Source: Mytilus trossulus
Taxonomy: Eukaryota > Mollusca > Bivalvia > Mytilida > Mytilidae
Assembly: GCF_036588685.1 (NCBI RefSeq)
Contig: NC_086379.1
Coordinates: 74,927,727 to 74,991,726 of the forward strand
Direction: 5' to 3'
DNA: 64,000 nt
Shown in pieces: positions 15,601 through 25,900 of the stretch (positions are counted from its first letter, which is position 1; each line of letters starts with the position of its first letter). The position numbers were made by a program, and so were the translations under genes. Under the pieces are notes generated by a model. That model was not told the DNA's origin. It did no database searches and worked only from the letters and a program-made list of their open reading frames with translations.

Positions 15601-18600
15601 CATAGCAGTCTCAGCCAGAGACATAAATGATGTCTCTGTCTCAGCTTAAAAAAATCACATATGTGACAGTGAAATGGCAGTCCTGATCTCTTTTTTAAAT
15701 GTTTATGTCGTGTTAGTATAGACCTATCATTATCTCTTATTTTTATGTGTAAATCTTTTTTTTTTCGGTAATGGGCAAATTGTGGTTTCAACGGGAACTG
15801 TAAGACCCAGAGGGGGATTTAGGCCAGGGTTAGGGGCAGGGACCCCCCACTTTTGTGGTATTAATTTGGTGGGTTATCATCAGTTTAAGGAACCACAGGT
15901 GACCCCTCTTATGGCAGTCAAAATAGCTCCCCCCTCCTTTATGCAAATTTTCTGGATCCGCCACTTCGTCCAAAGATATTTGCCAGTATATGGCACCAAT
16001 ATGAGGCTGCTGTGACAACTTGGCATTCATTTAAAGACTGGTGTGGCTGTGACTAATACAGTATTACAGCATGAATAACTATTGGTTTCAGCTTTGGAAA
16101 GACAAAACAGTGCTTACACTGATGTAAACTATACCGGGCACCACAGTCAGTCACAGTTGTCGTAAGCTTAAAATGAAACCGTTTACATGTCTAAAGACGT
16201 ATAGACGGGTTAAGAAATATAACATAAATTATATAGTTACTGTAAACATTTGATTTTACTTGAAGCTGTGGTGGTTTAACGGACTATATTAAATAATACA
16301 AAATCAACATTACAGGTTACTGACATGAAAATATGTGATGTAACGAGTCCTATGCCAGTATACGTGCCAAAGCTATTTAAACATTTTATTTTAAAGAAAA
16401 TTCTATTTCAAACCTTATCTAAAATTTAATCAATGTTCTATGGCCCTGTAGACAATGGTCAAATTTGTCGCGATGTCACTTTATTTCTCAATTATCCACG
16501 CCTTTAAACATTAAAATATCCAGTGTAACATCAATGTTAAAGTAGGTCTAGAGGATATATAATTATGACCATTTAAAGAAAATAAAACCCAAAGAGTGTT
16601 ACTTTACATTGTCTTCAAAGACGGGATGGTTTTAAATAATTCTTGCAAATAATACAGCATGTACATCAATAATATGTCCCAAATGTATTCAATTCAAATT
16701 TGCTATAAAAAAAAATCTGTACTAAAAAAAAAGGAATCCAGATTTTAAGATGAAGGTGTGACCTATAATCAACGTGATTTTTTTAAATGGTGCAGTATAC
16801 TTCATGTTATCCTTAAAAGTATGTAAATATTCACTGTCATTTAAAGATACGGGTGTCGGCTCACGTGGAATGATAATTATGTCTCTTTACCATGTCCATG
16901 CATGATTTCATACTTAAAATTCGAAGATATTGACGAAATTAAATGTGGTATATCAAGACGGTAATAAAGTATCATGTTACTACTGTGTTGCAATTATTTT
17001 CAATGAAAACGTAAATAAAACATTAGATGTCAGTACAAATGTCTCTGATATCAGAAATGTCACACAATTTACGATGATGACTAATACAAATCTTTATTTT
17101 TTAGTTTGAAATTGAAAAATATTCAAATGCATCCTGTTGCGCTTTAGAGTCACACCCAGCGATGGTTGTGTATATTATAACAAATATTGGGCTGATTTGT
17201 TAAAATGATATCTAAGCAACACAGAATGTGTCCAATACCATACAACGTGCAATATGAAACATACTCAAGATCAGAGGCACCCAAACTATGCGGTTTTCTG
17301 ACTTGGAGACAAAACTATTTGCTCTTACTATCATACCTACTGAACACATGGTGCTAAGCAGAAAAATATAGACTTTTGTTTAACCAGGACGTGTTTAACC
17401 AGGACGAGAATCAAACCTATGAGCAAGGTTGATTCTGAAGAGAGAACGCTCATACAGTACCACTGAGGTGGTGGTATTGAAACATTTGACAAGGGACCGC
17501 GTTTGAGTACTTATATACAATTAAATAAACTGATAATTTAACTGGAAGAATATAGGTTATACTCGGCTAATATGAAAAAAGTAAGTTTGATGAAAAGATA
17601 ACATTATTCAGACTGTAGTCGCATGACGTCCACACCAAAATAACTTGGCAAGGTTGGGAATAGTCATGGGCTACAAAAGCCTAGGCAAAAGCAGCCCCGA
17701 CACTTTTTAGGGTAAATACAGACCACCTTTTTGCATTACGTGGATCGAACCAAGCTATATGTTGTTTCTTCACAGAGTGTTATATACTGTCACAATGAAC
17801 CCCAGCATTAATTGAAACAGCAGCTCGTTATCCTTATGTGTATCACACACATTTAAATATGTTCTTTAATGTTCAGGTGATATACAGGTCATAATTAAAA
17901 TGACAAATTTTAATGAATGCAAAGGCATATATTTCATCACTGTCATTATTTGACATAATTTATACATAGTCTACAATGCTTTTAAACCTCAATGCAATTT
18001 GTTTCTTTTGGTTAATTATGTTATTACACCTGCTGAAAGTACTGGTCTAGCCTGAAATGTTTCATACCGTAATGCCCATTTAATTATAGGATAGGATTAA
18101 AAAAATATATGTGCCAGTCGTCGTACTAAGTCCGGTATTCATTTAATACGTCCGAAACCGCAAGTGGACGAAATCACAAGCCTTAATCAACAGGTAGGCC
18201 CTATAACTTTTTTATGGGGTAAATTAATGCCAGTACGGTGACTGATAATCGGGCTACCTTTTTGTTTAAATTAACTTTTTACAAACGTGTGTTTTGCAAT
18301 ATACACATATCGAGACAAATATTCCTTATCTGAGCGTTCAGCGGAATGTTTGCATTTGGAAATTACAGATGGGTGCAAGCCAGAATGTGAAAGGTATTGT
18401 TAAGATCATCGAAGTTTCAATGTCAGTCTGATCAGGAGGAGAGCATTGGACCTGCCACCTGCTGCCAGTAGTGCAAACTCTTTTTCCTTGCAGTTATTGT
18501 AAACAACGCAAACATAATATGTCTATGATCAATAAAAATCTTTGTATAATTAATGAATGAGTTGACCTTTAACAAGGAAATGAAATGATGTTTTAGAGAA

Positions 18601-18669
18601 ACTTACCTGACAGTTGACTAGAACAACAGATACACACAGTAATGAGATCCAAGACATTATATTTGTCAT
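494..18669 (-). CDS. Secreted C-type lectin / LDLa / CUB mosaic protein (3' end outside window)
   Basis: Probably a secreted or surface recognition protein. The exons are 18669-18607, 13979-13952, 9926-9833, 7485-7385, 6739-6509, 6069-6058 (microexon, tentative), 2782-2687, 1670-1537, 1164-957 and 657-494. All have AG/GT borders and the phases fit throughout, giving 377 residues before the left edge. Order: signal peptide (1 to about 20, ending VLVNCQ), C-type lectin domain (about 28-171, starting CPQGW), short GGQA spacer, LDLa module (about 177-208), CUB domain (about 209-322), then a second CUB-like stretch without cysteines. The lectin domain has QSPD where EPN/QPD is usual and WQF where WND is usual, so canonical calcium-dependent sugar binding is doubtful. 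Bivalves have large lectin families with immune or particle-capture roles; a role here is inference. The last visible exon ends in phase 0 with a donor, so more exons lie beyond position 1. Confidence 0.85.
957..1164 (-). CDS. Lectin-mosaic exon: CUB domain, second half
   Basis: Begins [19 protein letters not shown] and ends [18 protein letters not shown], the usual CUB close (F-x-S-D-x-S...GF-x-x-x-Y/F). The second cysteine pair of a classical CUB is absent. Acceptor TTTTCAG, donor GTAAGT. Confidence 0.85.
1537..1670 (-). CDS. Lectin-mosaic exon: CUB domain, first half
   Basis: Codes [20 protein letters not shown] and then [16 protein letters not shown]. This matches the CUB opening C...G-x-I-x-S-x-NYP...C-x-W-x-I. 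Acceptor TTTATAG, donor GTAATT. Confidence 0.85.
2301..2700 (-). repeat. Tandem ~120-bp array of LDLa exon 3' end plus 5' splice site
   Basis: Four copies of a unit holding the second half of the LDLa exon, its GTAAGT donor and the start of the intron. The marker TTGGTCATAGTGA recurs at 2305, 2426, 2546 and 2665 (steps 121, 120, 119). The copy at 2665 belongs to the intact exon. The other three lack the Cys-rich first half and an acceptor, and carry TGA stops, but keep donor-like GTAAG sites. Confidence 0.85.
2687..2782 (-). CDS. Lectin-mosaic exon: LDL-receptor class A module
   Basis: A 96-nt exon, phase 1 at both ends, between AATTATAG and GTAAGT. It codes [18 protein letters not shown] and then [13 protein letters not shown]. 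The calcium-cage acidic residues (DG-DDC-D-SDE) and the LDLa cysteine spacing are visible. Decayed copies of its 3' half follow downstream. Confidence 0.9.
2783..6057. other. Large intron, mostly unassigned
   Basis: Contains a dispersed family-A copy (3036-3113), a slightly GC-richer unassigned stretch (about 3120-3560), the 26-bp minisatellite, and a mussel-type repeat starting CCTGTACCAAGTCAGGAAAA near 4940. I see no further exon. Confidence 0.5.
4565..4708. repeat. 26-bp minisatellite, about five copies
   Basis: The unit reads roughly TCTGACAGTCATAGAATTAG then ACATAA, repeated head to tail with one or two changes per copy, inside an intron of the lectin-mosaic gene. No spacers of varying sequence, so not CRISPR. 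Confidence 0.85.
6058..6069 (-). CDS. Candidate 12-nt microexon (GGQA linker)
   Basis: On the minus strand the order is a pyrimidine-rich TCTTCTTTCAG, 12 nt (GTGGTCAAGCCG), then GTAAGA. It is phase 1 at both ends, as are the flanking lectin and LDLa exons, so including it adds four residues (GGQA) and skipping it is also in frame. There is no homology support; transcript data would decide. Confidence 0.5.
6509..6739 (-). CDS. Lectin-mosaic exon 5: C-type lectin domain, ligand loop and C-terminus
   Basis: Codes MNRIGISD... to CERSSCPA. It contains [17 protein letters not shown] and [17 protein letters not shown], so the closing disulfide cysteines are in place. The calcium/sugar site deviates: QSPD replaces QPD, and WQF replaces WND. 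Donor GTAAGG. Confidence 0.9.
7385..7485 (-). CDS. Lectin-mosaic exon 4: C-type lectin domain, middle
   Basis: Acceptor TTTTCAG, donor GTATGT. It codes [17 protein letters not shown] and ends AVWLG, the typical 'G-x-LV-x-I ... VWLG' segment of the family. Confidence 0.88.
7915..8065. repeat. Short dispersed repeat (GATCTAAAGGGGGTCCC ... TTCTGGATCAGCCAC)
   Basis: The same opening and closing motifs, with changes, recur at 15795-15968 (GGGGGATTTAGGCCAGGG ... TTCTGGATCCGCCAC). That suggests two diverged copies of one short element of about 150-175 bp. Confidence 0.5.
9833..9926 (-). CDS. Lectin-mosaic exon 3: C-type lectin domain, first part
   Basis: Acceptor CTCAACAG, donor GTGAGT. It codes [14 protein letters not shown] and then TWENALRIC, matching the conserved W-x-x-A-x-x-x-C helix of C-type lectin domains. 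Confidence 0.85.
9927..13951. other. Large intron of the lectin-mosaic gene
   Basis: Holds one 'CTGAGACTAC' hairpin relic (11188-11220) and a dispersed family-A copy (11742-11850). The rest is AT-rich, with no exon or RNA gene that I can support. Confidence 0.5.
11742..11850 (+). repeat. Dispersed family A copy
   Basis: Starts AAATTGAGAATGTAAATGGG and contains the family signature around GTCAAAAAGACGACAACCC and CCGAAGGCCACCAATGGG. Related copies: 3036-3113, 14190-14345 (minus), 22984-23085, 35025-35340 (minus, longer) and 42163-42222. Confidence 0.7.
13952..13979 (-). CDS. Lectin-mosaic exon 2 (28 nt)
   Basis: Short exon between TTTCAG and GTTAGT coding DPITYTCPQ plus one base. It supplies the first cysteine of the C-type lectin fold. 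The phase-1 exit joins exon 3 to make CPQGWNV, the usual opening of these domains. Confidence 0.75.
14190..14345 (-). repeat. Dispersed family A copy, inverted
   Basis: Reverse-oriented copy ending TTTGACACATTCCCCATTTC followed by CATTCTCAACTTTAT. It also carries the inner GACCCATTGGTGGACTTCGG block, matching the copy at 11742. Confidence 0.7.
15135..15638. repeat. Two pairs of perfect or near-perfect hairpins (CTGAGAC / CAGAGACAT)
   Basis: 15135-15165 is a palindrome with 13-nt arms (CTGAGACTACTAT) and a 5-nt loop. 15189-15223 has 16-nt arms (CAGAGACATATAATAC) and a 3-nt loop. The same two hairpins recur, shortened, at 15588-15614 and 15616-15638. A single relic lies at 11188-11220. Probably a small palindromic transposable element. 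Confidence 0.7.
17401..17470 (-). repeat. Possible tRNA-derived (SINE-head or tRNA relic) sequence
   Basis: On the minus strand the order CTCAGTGGT...GAGCGTTCTC...GGTTTGATTCTCGTCC resembles a tRNA D-arm/A-box followed by a T-arm/B-box at about the right distance. Acceptor-stem pairing is not convincing, so a functional tRNA is unlikely. Confidence 0.35.
18607..18669 (-). CDS. Lectin-mosaic exon 1: start codon and signal peptide
   Basis: The ATG at 18669 opens 21 codons with a hydrophobic core ([11 protein letters not shown]) ending in NCQ, followed by GTAAGT. It exits in phase 0 and joins exon 2 to give [14 protein letters not shown] second in-frame Met four codons later could also start translation. 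Confidence 0.8.
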
Positions 18670-21600
18670 TGTTTGTGTATGAAATTTAAATAAAAAACCT
18701 AATCAATTTAAAATCAACACGTAATTTCCATTATTTAAACTCCAAACAAAAACTATCAAAACGAAAACCGGTTATTTCACACTAGTCCAAGAGCTCTGCA
18801 ACTGCACAGATGCAAAGTTCTTAGTAGTTTCAATTAAAACTCGAAAACTTGGTAAGAATGGTATCACTTGCGACCGCACCCACGTGAAACAATGTCATGC
18901 AAGAGTAGACAGACACAATTTTTAAGCCAGAAATGGAATGACAATACCCTTTATAAATGTTCTTTTTATAGAAATTGATCTACCCAGTCTAGCCGTGGCT
19001 ATTCATTGGTTGAGACATATTGGTATTGTGTAGATTTATCGGTGCATGAAATTAGGTGTACCGTAATTCATTCATCAAAACTTTCATAATATACTATACA
19101 CACTAGATTAATAGTCACATGTACAATTAAAATTTAAATCGTGTCGAAAAAATTACTAAATAGTAAATAAAGTAAATAAAGTCAGTAACTAAATACAAGA
19201 CGTTTGTCATTAAATTATTAGGATTAATATTTGTATCACTGAAAGATTTCAAACATGAAAGAAATATAACAGAAAATTTATTTGGCCACTTTATATTTGT
19301 TCCAAGTGACCATATAAATGATCTGATGACAAACCGGATCTATGTATATGCAATATTGACAATATTGACTGCTATATGTTTTATCAGCTGTTTCATGAAA
19401 ATCTATATACTACTAACGTGATGAAGTCTATATTGAAAAGTCAATTTTGTCTGAAAAAGATGATGATCCTCACTGTCTATTCGAGGATTCATCGTACAAA
19501 TTGAGTCAATTCTAGCCTCGTTGAGATAATACTTAGAAAGATGTGAGAGAAAAGGGAGCCTGAATATCAGGTTACACAACATGTACCGTCAGAGGTCAAA
19601 ACTGTTTTTAAAATAGGTAGAAAGTTACATAAATCATAAAAACACACATTAATTTTTGTTTTATCTCTGTCCGATTTGAATGAAATTGACACTATAGATA
19701 TATAATAAGGAAATATTTGCAGTTTCTCGGAAAAGTATGAAAAATTTGTTTGAATCATATTTTCAAAGATTAGATTTAATTTAAAGGCAAACTTGAATTT
19801 CTGGTCAGAACATATATATATATTTAGGTATGGCAAAATATATATGGATAGAGAAATGTCACATTGGCACTCATACCACATCTTCTTAAATATATCTATA
19901 TAACACTAAGGACGTATACAATCTTGAAAGTATGAGTTGAAAACATATATTATTGTTTATAGATAAAGATTTTTTAGAATTTACACGCTAATTATCATTA
20001 AAAAGGGTTCATATTTAAAATTTCATTAAAATCGGACTTCAATATTAGACAAACGGTATCCTTTTGGAAGTCGTTGTTTAAGGAAAATGCCATTTAAACC
20101 TTAAAATGCTTCGTGTGGACCATGTAAATTTGACATAATCTTCATTCCAATTATTGCTTTCAATGGGAATGCTAATCCGACAAAATTATGAATAGTTTCC
20201 TTTATTTACAAACACTTTAAATAAAATATATGTCGTATTAAATAACTATTGGTAATATCATTACACCTAATGAGCAACATTATTATTGATCAAATAAGAG
20301 CTTATATGATCTTATATCATATTGTCAAAATAATCATGACGCTCGTAGAAGTGTAAATTAAGTTCCATAGATTTAAAATCAAGAGAGAATAACGTTAAAT
20401 GGTTGATGATTCATGAATCCCTTTGAGAAAGGCTATTTTTATTAAAACTTGAAAAATATGGAATTTATGGTAATCTCCTAAATCGTGAACACACATCTAT
20501 GCATCGTAAAGACAGCAACTAGTTACAATACAACTTTCTTTAAATGAAAGGTTAAAGCAAAGACACATTGGTTGCATTAAGGATCTATCATAGGCCCTCT
20601 TATTTTCTTGATCTATATCAATGACATTACCGATAACATGCATCAAACGTTCGTGATGTTCCTTTGATTAATTAGGTCTTCAATACGTGGTTAACATTGC
20701 TCTTCAAAAATAATGCTAACTTGGCAAATAAATGGCTGTCAAGTTGACCCAAATAAAAAGAAATGAACTACTTTACCGACAGAAGAATTCCTGGTGGATT
20801 GTGCATCTCGTTTAAAGATATACTAATTATTCTTATTGTCATAAAGTAGCCCTACTCTGACAAAAAAAACAGTGTGTATGATGTCCTTGTTTACTTAAAC
20901 TAACCAACGACGTTGTTCGACTCCGATCCTAATCGACAGTTATCGCAAATATTTTAACTAAAGGTTGCCTGATATCCGACTTCTCCTACCTATGATGACA
21001 GGTAAATAAAATACAACAATGTCGCGTATACATGTAGTGGTGTTTAACACCAAAACAAAGAACAAACTTTTAGAAACAATTTTAAAACGCATATATATAT
21101 GTATTTAGCGTCCCGAATCGAAAACGTTCAAAACGTAAGAAAATTGTTCAGTGGATAAACTTGCAAGACATTTGATTTGTTAAAAAAAAACGAAGTCATT
21201 TCGGCTTAACAGCTTATCAAAAAGTCTGTTATCGTATTGTGGGGTGAAAGCACAATTACGCAATAGCACTATTTTGTATGCTACAAATTGAATATTTAAT
21301 ATAATAACGTTGAAACTGACAGTGATTTGGCAAAAAGCGACGAAATTCGACATTGGACAATCTTGCAAGACATTTTCCGGAAGATAATGCGTTTTTATTT
21401 GTGGTGCGAGTGCTGTAAAATTCCGGATTTGAAATGGTCTAGATCTATCTCAGCACTTTTGTAGAAATAATTTATGAAAATAAATTTTTATATCATCTCA
21501 TATTTTAAAAAGCGATAACTTTTGATAACTTACCATTTCCCAAAACCTGACCATGGCGAGGATTATTCATTTTTTTTAAATCAGTTTTGACCGTTCCATC

Positions 21601-22825
21601 AACAAAAAACAGCAATGAAGTCATAAATTATATATGACGTTTATCATTTATGCGAATTTTTGCTGATTATAAACTCTTTCTTAGACCACAAAAATTCCCG
21701 CAAAAGTTTTTTTTGTGAATAATTTGTTACGTCTGACACGCACATTTTTGACGTTTTGGCAATATTTGTATTATTATTTGAAACTATGATGAAAAGTTAA
21801 AGAACATTTATTTTTATTTTTGGAAACAGTAATACCTGCCTAATCTAAATTTAAATTTCATAAAGCTGACCTATCTAGATTTCTTAATCAAATTGCTCTG
21901 TCGCATTTCACGGTATTGACGCAAAAACGTGCTTAATTGTCTAAATCTACTCTGTTTAAGGCGTACCCTTCCACAGCAGCAAACTCCAAGTTACATCACT
22001 CGTGTGTTGTGCTAATTAAGTCTTATTTGTTTTTTTGGCAAATATTTTATATTCCTGTGCCAAGTATACTATGACCTACAAGGGTTTACTTTGTAAACTG
22101 ATTATTTGCAATGGTACTGTGTAAGTTTGATTTCTGGTGTTTTAGGCACAGCTTTTGGGCTATTTCGTGGCGGCCAATTTTTATTGGTGGAGGAAGCCGG
22201 AGTGCCCAGAGAAACAGATTGTTTTGAAAAGTCGATGGTGCACACTTGGGAATACTCAGGACAACTATTTAAGAAATACATGTCCTAAGGATTGATTTTT
22301 TTATATACAAATGCATTGTATATACTGAAGTTATCTACAACAATGACTCGGTGTTTCGAAATATTTTCAGGCCGGCTGTTCAGCTCCGACTAAGAGGCAG
22401 CAATGTTAGTTTTCTTCTTACAAGATTCCACTCTCAAATTTGGAATAAAAGATACGCAACTCTTAACTGTGCTCTGATCAATTGATAAATGAATTATTTC
22501 ATTCATTCAAACAATTACTGGCCATGAACCTTTTGGGGACATTACTGGACATTTTACTTCCCGACATATTTACAAACCTTTGATATTATAGTCCCGGCTT
22601 TGGTAGACGCGGGACTTGGAATCATTCGTGACAATTATTTGTTTGATGTATAATAACAAGTAACCGAGTAAAATTATCTTCTAGATTCATGTTTTGTGAA
22701 CATTTTAGATACACATGTATATTTTATAAGAGCTGCACTCTCAACATAAACAGTTCTAAAAGAAAAGAAATGTGTCCACTTGGTATTGCAAGGCCCTATG
22801 TTGAGTTCTTAAACGTTCTTGCGCT
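18670..22825. other. Intergenic region between the lectin-mosaic and dehydrogenase genes
   Basis: The promoter of the lectin gene should lie just above 18670 but no convincing core element stands out. The region holds a partial family-B repeat (19838-19885) and a decayed LINE (about 20450-20800). The rest is AT-rich and unassigned. Confidence 0.5.
20450..20800 (+). pseudogene. Decayed non-LTR retrotransposon reverse transcriptase
   Basis: A plus-strand stretch near 20579-20640 reads GSIIGPLIFLIYINDITDN, the conserved 'G-x-x-xGPLLF-x-x-YIND' motif of LINE reverse transcriptases. Downstream, ANKWL followed by a lysine-rich stretch fits the family's next conserved block. The expected catalytic FADD region is destroyed by stops. 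Ends not definable. Confidence 0.65.
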
Positions 22826-22909
22826 CTACTGTTTTCCGCTGGCAAATGTTCTGTCAACCAAATAGTCCATCCAAGATTCAGGTAAGTATGGTGTTAATCG
22901 TGCAAGATT
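22826..22909 (-). CDS. Dehydrogenase exon 6: C-terminus and stop
   Basis: After TTTTCAG, 27 codons (NLARLTPYLPESWMDYLVD then RTFASGKQ) end at TAG 22828-22826. The 'LP-x-x-x-x-D' pattern fits the C-terminus of related enzymes, which supports joining this exon across 4.6 kb. Confidence 0.82.
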   Translation of the reverse strand, partial: NLARLTPYLPESWMDYLVDRTFASGKQ

Positions 22910-25900
22910 CTGAAAATAAAAACAAAAGAAAGTTATGTGGTCCATTCACTAAGTCTTAAGCCTGTGCTTAAATATCCTATTACAATAAATTTGAGAATGG
23001 AAATTAGGAATGTGTCAAAGAGACAGCAACCTGACACTAGAGCATACAACAGCCAAGGGCCACCAATGGGTCTAGCCAAAATATACAATCTTTAATGACC
23101 TAACAGCATCGTAACTATATTTCTTCTAAATAAGTCTATTTAAAGGTTTAGTTAGCTTTTGAAGTGAATACTGACATTTCAGTGCTTTGTAAAGAATATT
23201 ACCATAAAAGCTTGAATGTGAAAAACCTGAACGTATCAGATGTCTGCATGTTGAGTTATATAAGTAGACGAATGATGTCCTTGTACCGATGATAAAATTA
23301 AGTTAATGTTTGACTATTTTGTGATATCGAAAACCCTGGTGTAATAATTTTTCAGCAATTCATAAATTTCTCTCGCTAAAATCTAAAACGTTGTTACACA
23401 CCCGAGCGAATAGTACAAGTTGAGATATATAAACAACATAAGATGGTGACAAGGGAACGTCACCACCTAAAAATGGATAATTAGCGATAGGAAAGGAAAA
23501 ATTATCTCTGTTATCATAAATTTTTGTATTAAGCTTCCAGTTAATGATATAGATATCAAGATCGAGGAAAGGGCAGCGGTAATTGTTAGTATTAGCTTTA
23601 TTTAAAGTTTACATTGGATCAAAAAGTTAACAAGCATGTGCCCAAATATCATATTACAAGTTTGCCGTTTATGAAAATGTTAACAAGCCTGTGCCCAATG
23701 CAACTTAATAAACAAAATACAACCAAGAAGAAATGTATGAGAGAAAGGAGAAAGATACCAGGCAGAGGGACATTCAAACTCATAAGTAGAAAATAAACTG
23801 AAAACGATGGTGCTTAAAAAGAAAAAAAGACAAACGGACAAACAATAGTACACAACACACAACACACAACATAGAAACTAAAAAATTAGCGACACGAATC
23901 CAACCAAAAACTGGGCGATTTCAGGTGCTCCGGAAGGATGAGCAGATCCTGCTCGACACGTGACACCCGTCGTGTGGCTTATTTTAGTAAAAACCCAGTG
24001 ATAAGTATAATTCGTGAAAAGGGGACGGGATTGTAGTAACAAAATAACACAACAGGATCAGAGAAACATGAAATGAATAGCCGGATCACATACCTTTGGC
24101 ATGAGACAGTTATATTAGTGTTGAGATGTATCACTACACCAAGTTTTATGTTTGAAAGTTGTGATATTATACACATCAAGTTATTTTTAACCGAAAGTTT
24201 GGGTTTATGAGAACTGAATTTGGAAGAAATTCCGTTAACCTGTATTGTGCCGATGAGATGTAAACGTAGATCAATACGACCTAATGATGCCAGGTTATTT
24301 ATCACACAAAACACAAAAATTGTCAGTAATAAGTGAAACAAACTATCACAGATATACACTCACCACCAAATTATTTTTAGGTAAAAAGTTAAAACACACA
24401 TCTAAAGAAACCAACCACTACAAAATCACGACTCGGCCAGTTAAATATACTAGTAGCTATGTGTAAACTGTATAACTTGCCTTTTGCTCATGCATTTTTT
24501 TCTCGACAAGCTGGATGTGCATTGAAAAAATCGGACCAGAAACAAATGATTATAGTTCCTGAAAGCAAGCACAAGGGATGCAACATAAGGAGCAACCTCT
24601 GCATGCTTACCTTTACAGGAAACTTAAGATCCCCCACTTTACCCCCGATTTTCGATTGGGTTTATGATCGTTTATGTTGCTACATCTTTAGTTTTTGCAT
24701 GTAGTGTTTTGTGGACAATTGTTTGTTTTTGGTCTTTCATTGTTTTCGTTACGATTTTCAAGTGTCGGTCTCTATTCGACTTTGAATAACATCCATTTGT
24801 TTTCATCTGCCGATTTAAAATTATACCTACCTACTTACTATAATATCAGTGACTGTACTGGAATATATATGAAACAGAAGATGTGGTATGATTGCCAATG
24901 AGACAACTCTCCACAAGAGACCAAAATGACAAAGAAATTAATAGCTGTAAGTCACCCTACGGCCTTCAACAATGAGCAAAGACCATATCGCATAGTCAGC
25001 TATAAAAGGCCCCGAAATGACAATGTAAAACAAAGCAAACGAGAAAACTAACGGCCTATTTTAGTACAAAAATGAACGAAAAAGAAATATGTAATACATA
25101 AACAAACAACCACTGAATTGCAGGTTCCTGATACAGAATGTGGCAGAGTTAAACATGTAAGCGGGATCCCCTAACCAGGGACAGTGTTGAAGCAGTACAA
25201 CATAAGAACTAACTATAACAATCAGTTGAACCAGTTGCTCCGCAGGGCGTAGCTTTATACGACCGCAGAGGTTGAACCCTGAACGGTTGGGGCAAGTATG
25301 GACACAACATTCAAGCTGGATTCAGCTCTAAATTTGGATTGTGATTCAATAGTTGACACAGCATAGGTTTCTGACACAGAATGAGTGTGTTCTAATGAAC
25401 TTAAAATTTTTGTTTTCTCTTAGAGCAATTCACTATGCCGTTGAATATTAATCCTCTCAAAAAAATGTTTGAAGAAATTTTCTTTTTATTTATGAAATTT
25501 CAAATGAGAAAAATTGAACCCAATTTTTTTAATCACATCCCCCTTTCCCTTATTCAAAAACAATCTCAATTAAAATTTCTAATGGAGTTTGCAACAATAA
25601 CTACTCATTTAAATACATCATGAAATATTTAGATGTAAAAAAAAATGCTTGTTATCACTGAATGGTAAAGATTATTTTAATTTATCAGTTGGTAGTAAAA
25701 AGTGAATATACATTGCATATTGTGTATAACAAAGATTTAAGTTGATTCTGGACAAAGAAAGATAACTCCAATTAAAAAAAATCTTGCTATTGCACAATAT
25801 TGTGCAATTAGATATTTCTTGCTTACTATTCAGGACAAAGAAAGATAACTCTAATTAAAAAAAAAAATGCTATTTCACAATATTGTGCAATTAGATATTT

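Larger units (their letters stand above)
13980..18606. other. First intron of the lectin-mosaic gene
   Basis: A 4.6-kb intron between the signal-peptide exon and the 28-nt exon. It contains the hairpin pairs, a family-A copy, a dispersed repeat at 15795-15968 and a tRNA-like stretch at 17401-17470. No coding exon seen. Confidence 0.6.

Noticed and set aside
23979..24359. Longest minus-strand frame (126 codons) in the dehydrogenase's last intron
   Set aside because: No domain, begins and ends in repeat sequence, and does not splice in phase with the dehydrogenase exons at 27520 and 22909.
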